Notes: generated by a model from the letters alone, not told the origin. A stretch of DNA of 64,000 nucleotides from Acholoe squamosa (GCA_949317995.1 OX439036.1:92851920-92915919); one strand, 5' to 3'. Shown: positions 1-12,642, counted from the stretch's first letter. Numbers and translations are program-made.

Positions 1-590
1 ATAGGCTACCCATATTATATCTACTCATGTTTCAATGCAGTTTGATACTATGAACCATATGTGTATTTCTCATGCTGGTTATGTACAAAATGTTGACAAA
101 CTCATCATTTCTAGCATCAATATTGATAGCAAGTTCCCATAGAAAACAATGCTGATTTATATGAGGCTTATATCGCACATAACCCAGTCTCTTGGCGATG
201 CCTGCTTAAAGTAGCAGCACTTCTTTGGGTTGTATCGTGAGTACCTGCGCGATACTACCCAATTTTACCCTAAAACATAGTATCTATTTTCAAAGGTTTG
301 GCAAGAGCTTTTTCATCATTTTACGACCGAATTGTAAACATTCACCAAGGGGAAAATAATAATTATCAAGTAGGCATACCTGAATGGAAGTTAGTTTTCG
401 TAATTCTATACATAGGATGTTTATGATGTACACACTATACAGGCCAAAGCAAAAATCTCCACTTTTTGTTGAGCATTGGCCAAATTAGTGATATTCAAGC
501 ACATTTTTTCTTTGGATTGCAGTACATGTAGATTGTAGATTGTAGAACCCCAGCTTATTTTGTTTCTCTATTTGGTGACTTACAATTCAT
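1..590. other. Non-coding stretch, nothing recognised
   Basis: AT-rich sequence with stops in all frames. I see no long reading frame, no RNA gene and no obvious repeat here. Confidence 0.5.
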
Positions 591-597
591 TGAGACG

Positions 598-958
598 AAA
601 AGTAGCGTTACCAAGGTGACGCTCCGACGTCCGTGCCGAGAGTGCTGGGGACAAAGTGGTGCTCTGCGCTCAGCGCTCCCTTTTACGTACCATAATAAAA
701 TTCTACACTGGAGCCCTGCCCATTGTTAAGATGCATATTACGGCCGTTATACTCCACCAATCTCTTATTTATAAATACAGTATCATCTTCTCTTCCATAA
801 AATTGTACTGGCGTAATGACAATAATTATGATGAGTCTCATGCATTTGGAGAATTTAGAAGTTGAATGGTCCGCGCAACAGCTAGGCATGCAAAGTTGTC
901 CCCCACACAATATGGCGTGGTCCGTGCGCACGTGACACGTTACCTTGGCGACTTACTA
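598..958. repeat. Possible inverted-repeat element with X-box-like ends
   Basis: A locally CpG-richer stretch. GTTACCAAGGTGAC (607-620) and GTTACCTTGGCGAC (939-952) are two imperfect palindromes near its two edges. Read on the opposite strand, the right side also shares CCGTGC-like and TGGGGGACAA-like blocks with the left side, in the same order, which suggests diverged terminal inverted repeats about 50-60 bp long. Both palindromes also fit the animal RFX X-box pattern (RYYNYY, spacer, RRNRAC), so a regulatory reading is possible. The short open frames between them show no family features and are probably chance. Confidence 0.3.
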
Positions 959-1149
959 CGACACATAGTTACCGTCCGTACGAATAATTCTAGCTTTTTA
1001 ATGCATTGGCTTTATAATCTCAACAATGATGTAATTTAATGATAATATGTACTCCTACCTTTTCCCTTTATGAGTGTACAATAGCACTTTGGCTGGTGTA
1101 TGCCTCCCCAGCCAGACTCCATAACCTAGTCGCCATGTAACTATGCAGC

Positions 1150-1925
1150 CGTAAACTCTTTAAGGCTCTCAAACTGCTATATTGCATTTTGTATCTTGGC
1201 TTCTTCATGCATCATGACGACCTATCGATATTAATAGTGTCGCAAAAGGACTATGCACTTATGGCATTGATGCATTGCTGTTCGCGATTTACTTGCCTGC
1301 ACCTAAGGAATTAAGAAAAATGAAAGTTAATTTTGCTGAATTATATTGGCCTAAAGTGTTTAAGAGACTCATTGTTGAGTCCTCTTGTAAATTTTTATTA
1401 TGTTCCTGTGCCATATACCCCTACTGAATATACGGTATTCATATAGTCACGTTCACGTTGTACCTTCCCTTGTCATTTCTCTGTTCTTTGAGACCACCCC
1501 TTGGAAATGATATTCATACATACTACTGTTCCATATAATGGACTGTGGGGATGGGGTAGGTAAGATATTATTACCAGCATGATACATGAATGAATCATGT
1601 CGAGTAACTCTCTGTACTGCATCGATGCATCATGCATACTATCATAACCAGATCAATGCACTGCTGGTGATTAAGTTGTAGACATTGCATTGTTGCACCC
1701 CCGGATGCATCATTAGATCCCCAAGCTTTGATGCCGACCCTGAGGGGCTAAACTTCTAATTGCCCCATGGGGTCCCTGGATTCATGTTCATTTGTCACCT
1801 TGATGCTCCAGCTACCACTGCATTAGTGCACCATACGGCACCGACCCTCCAGGAGTGCCTCAAGCCTGTTGGGTCAGGATGATACCTAAATCGGCCGGGG
1901 CTGGACCCACTAACACTAAATCCTT
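1150..1925. repeat. Degraded family 1 MITE fragments
   Basis: Several broken pieces of the palindromic family: CTCTTTAAGG near 1158, CATGCATCATGACGACC near 1208, CTGCATCGATGCATCATGC near 1618, and CAATGCACTGCTGGTGA near 1654 followed by GCATTGTTGCAC. The TTAA-flanked ends are not preserved, so the boundaries are approximate and more than one insertion is probably merged. Confidence 0.5.
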
Positions 1926-2191
1926 TCATCACAATTGCAAATGGGGGGGGGGGGCAAAATGCATTGAACCGCGTTATTGCCCTTCAAAAGTTAGCTATAG
2001 ACCAGTATCTAGGTTAGTAGGCTGCTTATGATTTAGTAGAACGTTTTCTCCATAAACATCCATCTTTTTGGAGGGCAATATACTCTCCGAGTCTCTAATT
2101 TACCTGGTACAGTTTAATAAAGATATCCATACATCTGTGGTGGCCCCTTGAGGTAACTGCTACTGGCACTGGCTACCTTCCAATCAAATAA

Positions 2192-2415
2192 GTCTTTAAG
2201 AGATGCATAGTGCATTAATGAATCCGACCTTGGTCATCTTAAAGCATCTATGGACCTCTGGTGGGTTTATCAACAAAGAAAGTATCGTCCATCCTCTACG
2301 TGAATACAGTGTCTGACAATAGCGATACAGGGCTGCATCCATGCATCATAATGATAATTGGGTTTGGGGTATCAAAAGGGGTCATAATCGATTAAAGCAC
2401 TATGTTTTCTATAAA
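2192..2415. repeat. Family 1 MITE, partial
   Basis: Begins near CTTTAAGAGATGCATAGTGC and contains CAGGGCTGCATCCATGCATCAT (about 2329-2350), the right half of the second palindrome. The left palindrome is eroded. Confidence 0.5.
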
Positions 2416-2419
2416 GGGT

Positions 2420-5400
2420 TAATAACATACTATCTAGGGGACAATTAGGTAATTACCTACAGTCCCCATGTCTGCACATTACGGCTGATTAATGTGGTCC
2501 ATTATAAGATCCGTTGTAGTCCAGTCTGGGGGATAGGGGTAATTACTGCAACATCATGTCTATTACCTGGATTAAACTCTGTGCCACACATTATGTTCCC
2601 CTGATGAGACCAATGAAAAAGGTGCTTCAGGTTAACTACACCCCGATCATTGCCTTGTTTCTGAAGGTGTTGTCAATGATGACATTGCCCCCCATTGGTT
2701 CATGTGCATTAACAGTTACTGATGCTCTTACTAATCTTTTCTTTCTTTAAATCCCCTAAAACTACCGCAGAATTATTTACAAACCATCAGCCTTGGGCTT
2801 AACCATACTATTGACATGAATATTGACATGATATGTGGGGCTTGTAAGTGAAACTGAATTGACAAATTATTGGATAGAATTCAGATCTGCCTTGTTTTGC
2901 GTGGTTGTGTGGGGGCTGGGAAGATAATGACTACATTTATGCTGTCATAGACATATGTGACAAAACGTGGTAAAACGTAACAATACCTGATTACAGGGAA
3001 TAGTGTTATTCATGGCCACCAGGTAGCCCCAAAGTGATGCACATGGTATAACATCATAGATTGTCAGAGAACTTTCCCCGACATCTCCTTGTCAGATTTT
3101 GATGATTCACATACCAAAATGATCCCTAAAACCTCTTAATTTCAATTGTAACAGATATGGTTTGATGAGTTTATTGGATATTATCTTTCTCAACTAATTA
3201 CTCAAACCTGATAGACATACCTGAACTGAGAATATTACTATATCTGTCAACTTGCACAGTTTTTGGAATGATGACATGCTCATTTGTGCTGTAAAAGAAC
3301 TATATGCCCATTATTCAGGGTCTGTGAGTGTCCAAATATGTAGGAAGACCTATAGAAAGTATTCTGATAGATTACAGCAAACTTGCCCTCTTTTTTTATT
3401 TGGTCGTGCCACCTAGTTGCAGGGAATAACACTAAATCTCCATAATGTTGCTTCACATATCTCATGACACAGGACAAAATGATTTTCCGGTAACATGGCC
3501 AAAAAGCTTAGGTCGGTAGGTGAGATTGCCTTTTATCCCTTTTTTTCTTATTTTTTTTTCTTTTTTAAGTATCCGAGACCTCATCATAGTCATACCGCAG
3601 GAAATATGACAAAATTTTGTAAAATCTGTGAAGGAGGCCTATAGATTTCGAATAAAAAAATTGAAAAAAAAGGGATTTAAAAAGTTGAAAATATTTGAAG
3701 AAAAAGAAATCAGCAAAAATTGAAGTAAAAGAAGAAAAACATTCTGGCATCAACCTTCTTTAGCTGAGATCAGTCGGGTGACCGAAAACTTTTTTTTGGC
3801 CTTATTACAAATACGGTATATCGTGTTGTTTTCGATATAAGATTTATTGATTATGAAGGACAAGATTCTTGCCTTTTTTTACTCAAATGCGCTTTTTCAG
3901 GTCTGCACGTGTGGATTCATATTAGAAAATGCATCAAACAAAAGTATGCAGCATAAATTTTAGTCTTTGTTTATTTCAGCGCAGTGAGGACACAGGTGTT
4001 CAACATAATGGATACACATTCAGGTCCAAACCCTTAGCAGCTACTGTGATTCACCGTAATGTTATTCCCTGTATACAACACTCGTCAACACCTGTGCATT
4101 AATTTTACTGATATATTGAGCTATTTACTTTACAGTCCATAGAGTCAGGTAACTAGAGAATAATCTCACGGTCTACTAGGTAGGGAATGGGGTGTGAAAT
4201 GCTGGCTCTACATAATCTAGGGCAGATCTAGACCTTTAAGATCAGGGATCTATTTCAGAACAATTAACGATTTGGCCCTTATTGAGACTTTGTCCAATCA
4301 CAACCGTAAGATTTGTAAAATCATAATCGTTGTTTTTAACCGCACAATACAAAATCATACAGATTCCTGGACAAGGCCACAGACAATAAAATAAGTAGTG
4401 CTGTCATAAATATTACAGGCGTATTTTACAACCACCTTGTATAATTTGATTTGTCCAAGATAGTTGCTGATCGTCTCGAAGGCCTATTTCCTACAAACAT
4501 ATGAAAGTGGTAGTCGTAGAGCCATTTTGGTGAACGTTAATCATTTTGAAACATACCTCAGACTTAGTTCATCTAGCAGCGACTCCTTGTCCTTGAAACA
4601 TAGTTTGTGTAGGAACAATACCGTTCGTCATTTAGGCTTAACCCATGAAGAGGCAGAGTGTTCCAAATCAAAAAGATTTATCCGTTCGTCGGCATGATGC
4701 CTAAATGCAGTCTAGGAAGACAAGACTGAAGAGTTTGGTTAAAAAGCACAATAAACGCCATTTTGAAAAAAAGAGGCAAACATTTCAAATGCCTGCATGT
4801 TAGAGATGGTTATTTGTTACAAAGAACCCATTTTCTTTGAAAAATATAAATATAAAATTCCCTTCAGTGGAGCACTACAAACATGGGTATATGCTGGAAA
4901 TCTAGAAGGGATTTGTTGCGTTTTGGAACCAAACTCCTCGAAATCTGTGCAGCATCCATGCATCATTTCAATGGTGTTGGTTGATGCAGTGTCAGATGTT
5001 TGGCATAATGTACTTAGAGTAGGTTAAACTTAAGACAACCGCACACCTTGAGACGTCCAGCCAATAAAATCACCATTAATATAAGATTTTCTGATGGATC
5101 AACATTGCCAGTTAATGGAACCGATGCTCATCAACGATTTAGCCTTGTGATTCAAGAAGCAAAGCCGTATGTTATATATCAGGCACTACAGTAATATCGT
5201 ACCAGACAGTGACTCAATCACTCTCTCCCTTCACCTACTTGTCCCTTTTTAAGTTGCTATTATGAACACCTGAGTTGTCAATTAATATGACTTTTCATAA
5301 GCATATCAATGACATCTTTCCTTTGTCAATATAACGAATAATTATTTAGGTCTTCAAGGAGTGCTGACAACCCATATGTGTCTGCATTAAATGGGGACTT

Positions 5401-5924
5401 TCAATTGGCAGTGTTTTTTTTTGTGATTGACATCATAACGGCCAAGGAACATGAAACTGCAGGAATTATTCTACCCTGAGAGACCCAACTACCTGCCGCT
5501 AGATTTATAAAATGCTCCAGTTAATTACCTGGCCATGTGTACATCCGTGTAGCAAGATATGTTAACTTAATGATATTTAACTCTTGGTAAATGATGATGA
5601 AGAACTTGTATTCAGTAGGCAAACACAAGTCTGCCCATAATTTTAAGTGTCTGATTCATAAAGGGCTCTTTGAGCAAGGCTGAAGAGATATCGCTGAAGC
5701 ATCATAAAGTATGTCTTAACAACTACTAGGACACCATACTAATGCCATATATTTCCCATCTCGTAGAGTGCTGAAATAGAAGAATTGTCAGTTCTATATT
5801 GGTGAACAATGAAGAAGGATGTGTTTAAAATTGGGGGGAAATAATTTTAATTTTCCATGTTTCTCTCTAGTGGTTGACCCAGAGGACAATCACGTTTCTA
5901 TATGTTCCTATACAGATGGCCTCT
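2420..5924. other. Non-coding stretch with an A/T homopolymer block
   Basis: No supported gene. At 3500-3790 long T runs and then A-rich sequence lie between a GGTCGGTAGG block (about 3511) and a CAGTCGGGTGACCG block (about 3771). Similar blocks and A runs recur at 22.6-22.95 kb in the other orientation, so this is probably an old dispersed repeat. Open frames of 60-77 codons here (for example 4464-4697 and 4797-5027) show no recognisable domains. Confidence 0.5.
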
Positions 5925-6577
5925 GTCTCCGTGGGTGCCTACACTTAGACTATTGACGGCCAATGCCTGAAGACCCTAGATCACGTAAGTAGTACACTGT
6001 ATCTTGCATTTTGTACGATGTGCTGACATGCCCCTTCCTCCCCACCTTTAAACCTGTTAAACCTTTGAGGGAGTGACAATCAATCAGGAATGTGAGGGTT
6101 CGACCCCCATCTCCCCCCTCCCACGTGCACGTGAACAGACAATTCCAGGAGACATCCAGGGGAGGGATGAAGTCGCAGTAGGTATTATATTCTTAATATT
6201 CAAAATTTCATGTTCAAAATAAATTAAAATTAACACATTTTTCATCATCTGCCAATATACCTATGACTATTCCCTAGGCCTGAGTGTATGCATGTCCAAC
6301 AGCACTTCCTCTGTGAGAGTCTCTTGTGGGAAGGTAGACAAACCTTAGACACCACTTACAGACCCTAAAGTCTCTTTACACCCAGGCGTGGGTGATAATA
6401 GACTACAGTTCAACTCAGTCTCCCTATAGCCTCTTGAGGGCTACATCCTGCTTTAATGCATCATGTCTGCCGTGATGCTCGACTGGACCCTTTAGGGCTG
6501 CATTCATGCATCATACTCACCCTTTAAAATAGGTAAAACCCAGAGCCTAGTGCAATGCATGATTGCAGCCCTGATTA
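5925..6577. repeat. 653-bp tandem duplication, copy 1
   Basis: First of two adjacent 653-bp copies. Reading through both, I find one clear difference (CCCAGGCGTGGG here, CCCAGGTGTGGG in copy 2). The junction has five bases of shared sequence, GTCTC, at the start of each copy and just after the second. The unit contains anonymous sequence plus part of a family 1 MITE near its right end (about 6450-6577). It encodes nothing recognisable. Confidence 0.93.
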
Positions 6578-7230
6578 GTCTCCGTGGGTGCCTACACTTA
6601 GACTATTGACGGCCAATGCCTGAAGACCCTAGATCACGTAAGTAGTACACTGTATCTTGCATTTTGTACGATGTGCTGACATGCCCCTTCCTCCCCACCT
6701 TTAAACCTGTTAAACCTTTGAGGGAGTGACAATCAATCAGGAATGTGAGGGTTCGACCCCCATCTCCCCCCTCCCACGTGCACGTGAACAGACAATTCCA
6801 GGAGACATCCAGGGGAGGGATGAAGTCGCAGTAGGTATTATATTCTTAATATTCAAAATTTCATGTTCAAAATAAATTAAAATTAACACATTTTTCATCA
6901 TCTGCCAATATACCTATGACTATTCCCTAGGCCTGAGTGTATGCATGTCCAACAGCACTTCCTCTGTGAGAGTCTCTTGTGGGAAGGTAGACAAACCTTA
7001 GACACCACTTACAGACCCTAAAGTCTCTTTACACCCAGGTGTGGGTGATAATAGACTACAGTTCAACTCAGTCTCCCTATAGCCTCTTGAGGGCTACATC
7101 CTGCTTTAATGCATCATGTCTGCCGTGATGCTCGACTGGACCCTTTAGGGCTGCATTCATGCATCATACTCACCCTTTAAAATAGGTAAAACCCAGAGCC
7201 TAGTGCAATGCATGATTGCAGCCCTGATTA
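6578..7230. repeat. 653-bp tandem duplication, copy 2
   Basis: Second copy, exactly 653 bp downstream of the first and almost identical. After its end the sequence runs on with GTCTCACAAGG, which completes the MITE palindrome cut by the duplication breakpoint. This copy therefore retains the original right flank. Confidence 0.93.
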
Positions 7231-7640
7231 GTCTCACAAGGTCTGGATGCATGCATCAAGGCGACAAAAATACATTTAAACATCAATCCTTGATACCTCC
7301 CTTTAAATAGTTGTATTAACAATCCCAGGCCCGTGGTTGAGTAGGTACAGCACAGACCCCCACATCCGGGCATTTTCCGAAAAGGAAGAGCCGTATTTAA
7401 AAGACAAACATCCGGGTACCCAGAAGACACTTGAACGCGGCACGAACGCAGCTCCTGCCCTGCTTCCAGGAACGCAGGGTACAGACACTGTCTTTGACGT
7501 AAGGCGTCACAATATGCAATACTCTCTGCTCCCTCCCTTCCCGGCATTAACCATTCACTTACTGCATGATACCTTAGTTTACTCAGCCCATTTGTCATTT
7601 TGATGCCTGAATGCAGCCCCGGTGTCCCACCAACGATTGC
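7190..7640. repeat. Family 1 MITE pieces right of the duplication
   Basis: CAATGCATGATTGCAGCCCTGA, then CTCACAAGGTCTGGATGCATGCATCAAGGCGAC, is a palindrome of family 1 (about 7205-7265). A second piece, TGATGCCTGAATGCAGCCCCGG (about 7601-7622) followed by ATTGCATGCATAATGGCC, lies just before the inverted-repeat segment. The sequence between them is anonymous. Confidence 0.55.
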
Positions 7641-7649
7641 ATGCATAAT

Positions 7650-9690
7650 GGCCTCTGTGAGTCTCAAAAAGCCCCTATCCCTCAAAATTTTGTGTGATAG
7701 GGGACATACGTTTGAGACTTAGGGTCCACCTAGAGCCCCTAGCCTACAACAAGTCCCTATCCTACAAAATTTTGAGATAAAGAGACTAAGTCCAAATGGC
7801 CTCTTTTCACAAATATTTGTTAGATAGGGGCCATTTATGGGTTAGGGACATGTCAGGCTCCTATGTTTCAAAAAGTCATTATCTCTCAAAACCCCTAACT
7901 TTCAAAATGATTTAACCAAAGTTAGGGTGTGCAGCTGGTATGGGGTTGCAAATTAGAGGTGCATACCCACTTCTGTGTCTAAAACAAAGACCCCCCCCCT
8001 TACCAAAGAAAGTTGAAAAAAAAAGAAAAAAATCATGTCATGCCCCCTCTGGGACTTTGATGTGACTCATAAAACTAACCATGGACCAGTAACAACAATA
8101 ACTGTTGGTATCCCTGCTATATATCAGACTGCTATACATATGGTTTGCAGGATCCTTAAATATGTAAGGCATTTCTCTTTCACATTTATGCTTTAAGTAG
8201 TAGTTGAGACTCAATTAAAGTACCTACATTTAGGCACGGATGTACTAAATGTCGTTATTTCAAAATATCATCAACTTTATGAAGGCTTGAATCACTTTTG
8301 CATATCAGGCAAACAGAAAACAATCTTATATATAACAGCTGTTTCTCCTGTTCTGCTAGAAAAGACATCTTTATGACTCTGGGCAATTCACCCAAAGATA
8401 ACCTTACCCCTGACTTTAGGGTTAGATTCCAGTTCCTTCTGTCGACCCCACCAACCTTTCCACACCCTGTTGGTCATGGTGGGAGGGGGTTTCTCTCGTA
8501 GTCACAGATACGGCTGGGTGATATCTGACCTTCAGAGAAATTTGAGCAGAAAAGCAGAGAGGGGACCCCATCCTCCCTCTCATCGACTACCATTTCATGT
8601 TGCCTACTCACACGTATCCATGATCAGAGTACTGGTGAGAGTACTGGTGAGCATCTAAAGCACTGTTGGATACTTACATGTATGTATGTGGACAGAGCAA
8701 CTTTACACACACATACACATGTACTTCAGGCCAGGATATGATATGGGAAGGTCATACAGGGAAATGGACCTGAGGGAATGACATAGACAGGTTGTAAAGT
8801 GCCTCACAGAGATCAGAGAATGACATGGAGAGGTTAAACAGACACATGTAGAGACCAGGGAATGGCATGGGGAGGTTATACCAGGAAATGACCAGCAAAT
8901 GACATGAGAAGGTCATACAGGGCTGAGAAAGACCAGGGAATAAGCAGGGAATTACATGGGGAGGCCATATAGGGGCTGATAGAGACCAGGGAATGACATG
9001 GGAAGGTCGTATAGGGCTGAGAAAGACCAGGGAATGACATGGGGAGGCTATAAAGGGCTTACAATGAATAGGGAATGACATGGGAAGGCTGTACAGTTGA
9101 TTAGAAAGACAAGGAATTACATGGGGAGGTCATGCAGGAGCTGAAAGAGACCAGTGATGACATGGTAGGGCCATACAGGGGCTGAGACAGACCAGGGAAT
9201 AACATGGGGAGGTCATACAGGGGCTTAGAGACATGGAGAGGTGAAACAGGGACATAATATAGAGACCAGGGAATGACATGGGGAGGTCATACAGGGAATG
9301 GCAGGGACCAGGGAATGACATGGGTTGGTCGTACAGGGACTGACAGGAGCCAGGGAATTACATCAAGCAATGTCACTAACAACCATTTTCTTACTGTCTG
9401 CATATTTTTTAGGGTATGGTTAGGGCACATACAATTCTTTTTTTTCTGAACACGGAAATTATCAATCATGTATGGTTTACTCTGCTTTCATCTTGAGAAT
9501 TATGAAATATTTGCAGTAATGTCATGCATTGATTGCTCACCATGACCATGGAGCCTTTACTATTTTACAAGCTGTCTGGCAGTGTGGACTCTATAGTTAA
9601 CAAATCACAATACTTGTTTCATTCATTTGAAATCTTTTATATCATTTATGACGATTTTGAGGGATAGGGTTTTTTTGAGACTTAGAGGCC
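7650..9690. mobile_element. Candidate 2.0-kb inverted-repeat element carrying a minisatellite
   Basis: GGCCTCTGTGAGTCTCAAAA at 7650, continuing to a CCCTATCCCTCAAAA block, recurs in inverted form at about 9653-9690. The match is about 36-40 bp with a 2-bp gap and a few mismatches. Just inside the left end, two more versions of the CCCTATCC..CAAAA motif occur (about 7752-7780 and 7868-7895), resembling subterminal repeats of DNA transposons. The interior holds anonymous sequence and the minisatellite at 8.73-9.36 kb, with no transposase frame, so any element would be non-autonomous. I found no clear target-site duplication, which keeps the call tentative. Confidence 0.5.
8732..9363. repeat. 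~41-bp minisatellite, about 15 units
   Basis: Diverged tandem repeats with a consensus like GACCAGGGAATGACATGGGG plus AGGTCATACAGGGGCTGAGA. Units vary in length and several carry internal gaps. The apparent minus-strand open frames (MSFPGL.-type repeats at 8752-9081, 9130-9321 and 9287-9469) are translations of this repeat and are not genes. Confidence 0.9.
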
Positions 9691-9714
9691 TCACAGCCTC
9701 CCCCTGGCGATGGT

Positions 9715-10090
9715 ACACACCCGGATGGTCTATGACTTGTGATATAAGACTAGTGCATGCTCAGGATCACCATGGCTGAATTGATGCATCATGACCAAAA
9801 TGGTGCCTAGACACAGGGGGTCCTATGTTCCTTGTCGATTTTAAGAATTGGATTTTTATCAGTGGTCGACATTACCGATGAGCATGAGCAATAAGGCCTT
9901 GACCATTTAAATGTCGATACTGCACCAATGCATTATACTCAGCGGTTAGGCATGATGCATCGATGCAGCCCCGGCACGTGGATCAACCCTTTTCGGACAG
10001 CAAAAATATGCTATGCCTTTCTTGCCATCATGCATTATTTCAAATCATTCATCAGTAGTGCACTAACTTATACATAGCATCACACCTCTA
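9715..10090. repeat. Family 1 MITE fragments
   Basis: Contains TTGATGCATCATGACCAAAA (about 9781), CACCAATGCATTATACTC (about 9923) and GGCATGATGCATCGATGCAG (about 9949). The palindromes are recognisable but the ends are not preserved, so two overlapping copies may be present. Confidence 0.5.
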
Positions 10091-10308
10091 TATAGGCAAC
10101 TGATAGATGCCCCTTCCACATGCACTAACACTCTTATGTTACGCCTGACCCTCGGACGCCTGACCCCCCCCCCTCCCCCACCATGCACCTCTTCCTGGCA
10201 TGTATCGCCCCCTCCTTCCAGGGGAAATACCTGAACGGCTTTTGTAGGCTTTACTAAGATGGACCTATTGTCTACCTTTATACACCACAAGGATCTTATG
10301 TCTTCATC

Positions 10309-10511
10309 TTAAACCTGCAAGGCTGTATGGTGGCAGGTCGATATGATGCACCAATGCAGTTCTGGTGATTCTATTCGCCAGTACTGTATTGGTGGATCGT
10401 ACCTATACTATCCTCTGTGAGTGTCTCGATGCGGTTAGACGGCGTTAAGACTCACCAGGGCTGCATTTGTGCATCATTAGGACCAATCCTCTAGTGCAAT
10501 ATATAAAGGGT
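10309..10511. repeat. Family 1 MITE, nearly full length
   Basis: Both palindromes can be read: ATGATGCACCAATGCAG..CTGGTGA with CGCCAGTACTGTATTGGTGG (about 10344-10396), then a TCTGTGAGTG spacer, then CTCACCAGGGCTGCATTTGTGCATCAT (about 10452-10478). The right end is ATAAAGGG followed by TTAA. The left end is not clear. Confidence 0.7.
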
Positions 10512-10642
10512 TAATGTAAAACAAGTGTATTTATAAGAGGATGTATTCTTCCCATTGCCTACCTACTCTCAATGGAATTCAAATCTAAATGGACTTTCTG
10601 ATACTTATCGTTTTACTCATTCCCCATCTAATGTGGGCTTCA

Positions 10643-10775
10643 ACCCTTTAAGCACGATAATACACTTTGCCCACCTGTAGTTATGATGCCTGCATGCATC
10701 TGCAAGAAGGTCAGTATGATGCATTAATGCAGCCCTAGCATCATGACGACAAATTGACACCATCGAAGCACCTTT
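10643..10775. repeat. Family 1 MITE, internally shortened
   Basis: Starts with the terminal CCCTTTAAG. It contains ATGATGCATTAATGCAGCCC directly followed by CATCATGACGAC, so the inner arms of one palindrome have been lost. Confidence 0.6.
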
Positions 10776-10909
10776 CAGGCCTGGCAGCGATTGTTTACCT
10801 CCGGCCATTATTTGTGTAATCCTCTTCCCAGAACTGTGTTCAAAGCATACTAAAGGTGGCTGAATATTTATCGTGCAAAATACGAAACCGTTCTAAGGAG
10901 ATGGTTTCA

Positions 10910-11680
10910 GCCCTCGTAGAGTGACCATGATTGTGTAAATGCAGCCCTGGTTACTGGGCCTTGCCATCATACAAATCTACAATGTTCTTGGAGTTTCACA
11001 ATTTCGCTATTTTCACAATAGCATATGTGACATGATCTGCGGAAATGGGGCTTAGTGCAGGGGGTTCTAAGACCCCTTCTCCCAGTACATGTCGCATATT
11101 TTGATAACCTTTATATCAAATAAAAAGATTCTGGCATGGTTATTGAGATATTCGCCCATATGGAGGAGACCAGCAGGTTTATCTGATGCATCTGACGATT
11201 GTCCAAATGTACCAGGTGCTGTATTGTCTAGGCATAGGGTTTACAAAAGTGTTGTTATACTGAAGTACTCACCATCATTATAGTCTACGAAACGTTTGTA
11301 AATCCGTTCAGAAGAAAGAGCATCTAAATGTATCTTATCAATGCCATCAAAGAACAATCGAGATGAACATTGTATTTTGCCCAATGGTGACGTCATCAGA
11401 TCCATCAGATATGTCTGCTGCTCTCCGCTATGATAATAGATATTTCACAAACTATACCTAAGCCTTTTTATTTAATATATAAATGCTATGAAAACAGGGT
11501 GTTGTTCCCCTTTACCATATTAGCCCCCCTCCCTTACTAGGGAAGAAAATAGGACAAAAAGATGGATGTGCAGCATTGTTTAACTTAAGGGGGAATTCTG
11601 TCTCTTATGTCTGATTTATAAATGACATGGCGGCACCTGACTGATGTGTCTAGCCCTGTAAAGGCAGACTAGTGAACCGA
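10910..11680. other. Mostly anonymous sequence
   Basis: A short family 1 remnant (TGTGTAAATGCAGCCCTGG at about 10931-10949) is the only recognisable item. The open frame 11089-11283 has no domain signal and a GTG/ATG choice that means little in this setting. Confidence 0.4.
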
Positions 11681-11682
11681 GG

Positions 11683-11910
11683 TCCATGGCCCTTTATGAC
11701 CGTGATGCACCAATGCACTGATACCTCTAGACTCAACCAGTGCGCCGTACCAGCTATATAGGGAGTGTATCAAGTGTATCAATCAACCAAATACGATTGT
11801 CATGATGTATGAATGCAGCACTGTCAAGTAACTCGTCAGGGCTGCATTCAAGCATCATGACGACCAATCGGCATTCTATGATAATACAATATGCAGTATT
11901 TAAAGTATTT
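11683..11910. repeat. Family 1 MITE, both palindromes visible
   Basis: GTGATGCACCAATGCACTG (about 11703) starts the first palindrome. The second is well kept: CATGATGTATGAATGCAGCACTG, AAGTAACTCGTCAGGGCTGC, then ATTCAAGCATCATGACGACC (about 11799-11865). The terminal CCCTTTA is present near 11689. The right end is eroded. Confidence 0.65.
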
Positions 11911-12642
11911 ATGGCCACCAGGCAAACACATGATCTGTAGGTAAGTGTATCCATGTCTCCCACGCGTGTACTCCTTGTCCTCAGGTAACCGAGTTAGGGT
12001 TCAGTAGAAGTGGTTAATCCTCACGAGGTTGGCCACAAAAATGTATCATTCTATGACACTATTTCATCTCTCTAAATAAAAGTCTCTATTTGAGGAAAAT
12101 ATCATAAATCGAGTAGTTAGTGTTCCTTTGGTCAGAGAATGTATATATGCACATATTAAAAAGATCAAAGTAATTCAGCCATCTCTAAACTTCATTTTTC
12201 TTGTCAAATTTTGGCAAAACTCCACACTATCGACTACTTTGAGAATGTGTTTGCATCCACCTATATCTTCACCTCTAATCAGCTGATCTATAGGTTTCTG
12301 GTTGAGTATGCAAAGGGTTCAAATCATTCACGAAGTAGATAATGGCAGTGACTATATATCGTCTAACCTTATAAGGTCTCAGAGACAACCAACGGAGGTT
12401 CAATGCATGCAGTAAGCTGTGATCATGCACCTTGCCGAGAAGAGGCCATCGTGCCTCCATTTTATAGTGCATATTAGGTGTTTGGGCAAGAAAACAAATG
12501 TTTACTTTCATGACAGCCAGCTAGGTTTTTGATATTTTCCTAATAGAAATTTCAAATCATATTTAGATAGCAATTTGAAAAGCACACTACTTCGATAAAG
12601 ACGCGCCCTATTTAGATTGTAGAAGTCAAAGTATACCCTTAA

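Noticed and set aside
656-931. Overlapping opposite-strand frames at 656-865 and 683-931
   Set aside because: They are short, use non-ATG starts on at least one strand, lie inside a possible inverted-repeat element and lack domains.
7200-7685. 161-codon minus-strand open frame, the longest in the window
   Set aside because: It runs through MITE palindromes, part of the 653-bp duplication and the start of the inverted-repeat segment. It has no domain and no protein-like composition.
8752-9469. Minus-strand frames rich in MSFPGL-type repeats
   Set aside because: They are translations of the 41-bp minisatellite, with different frames in successive blocks.
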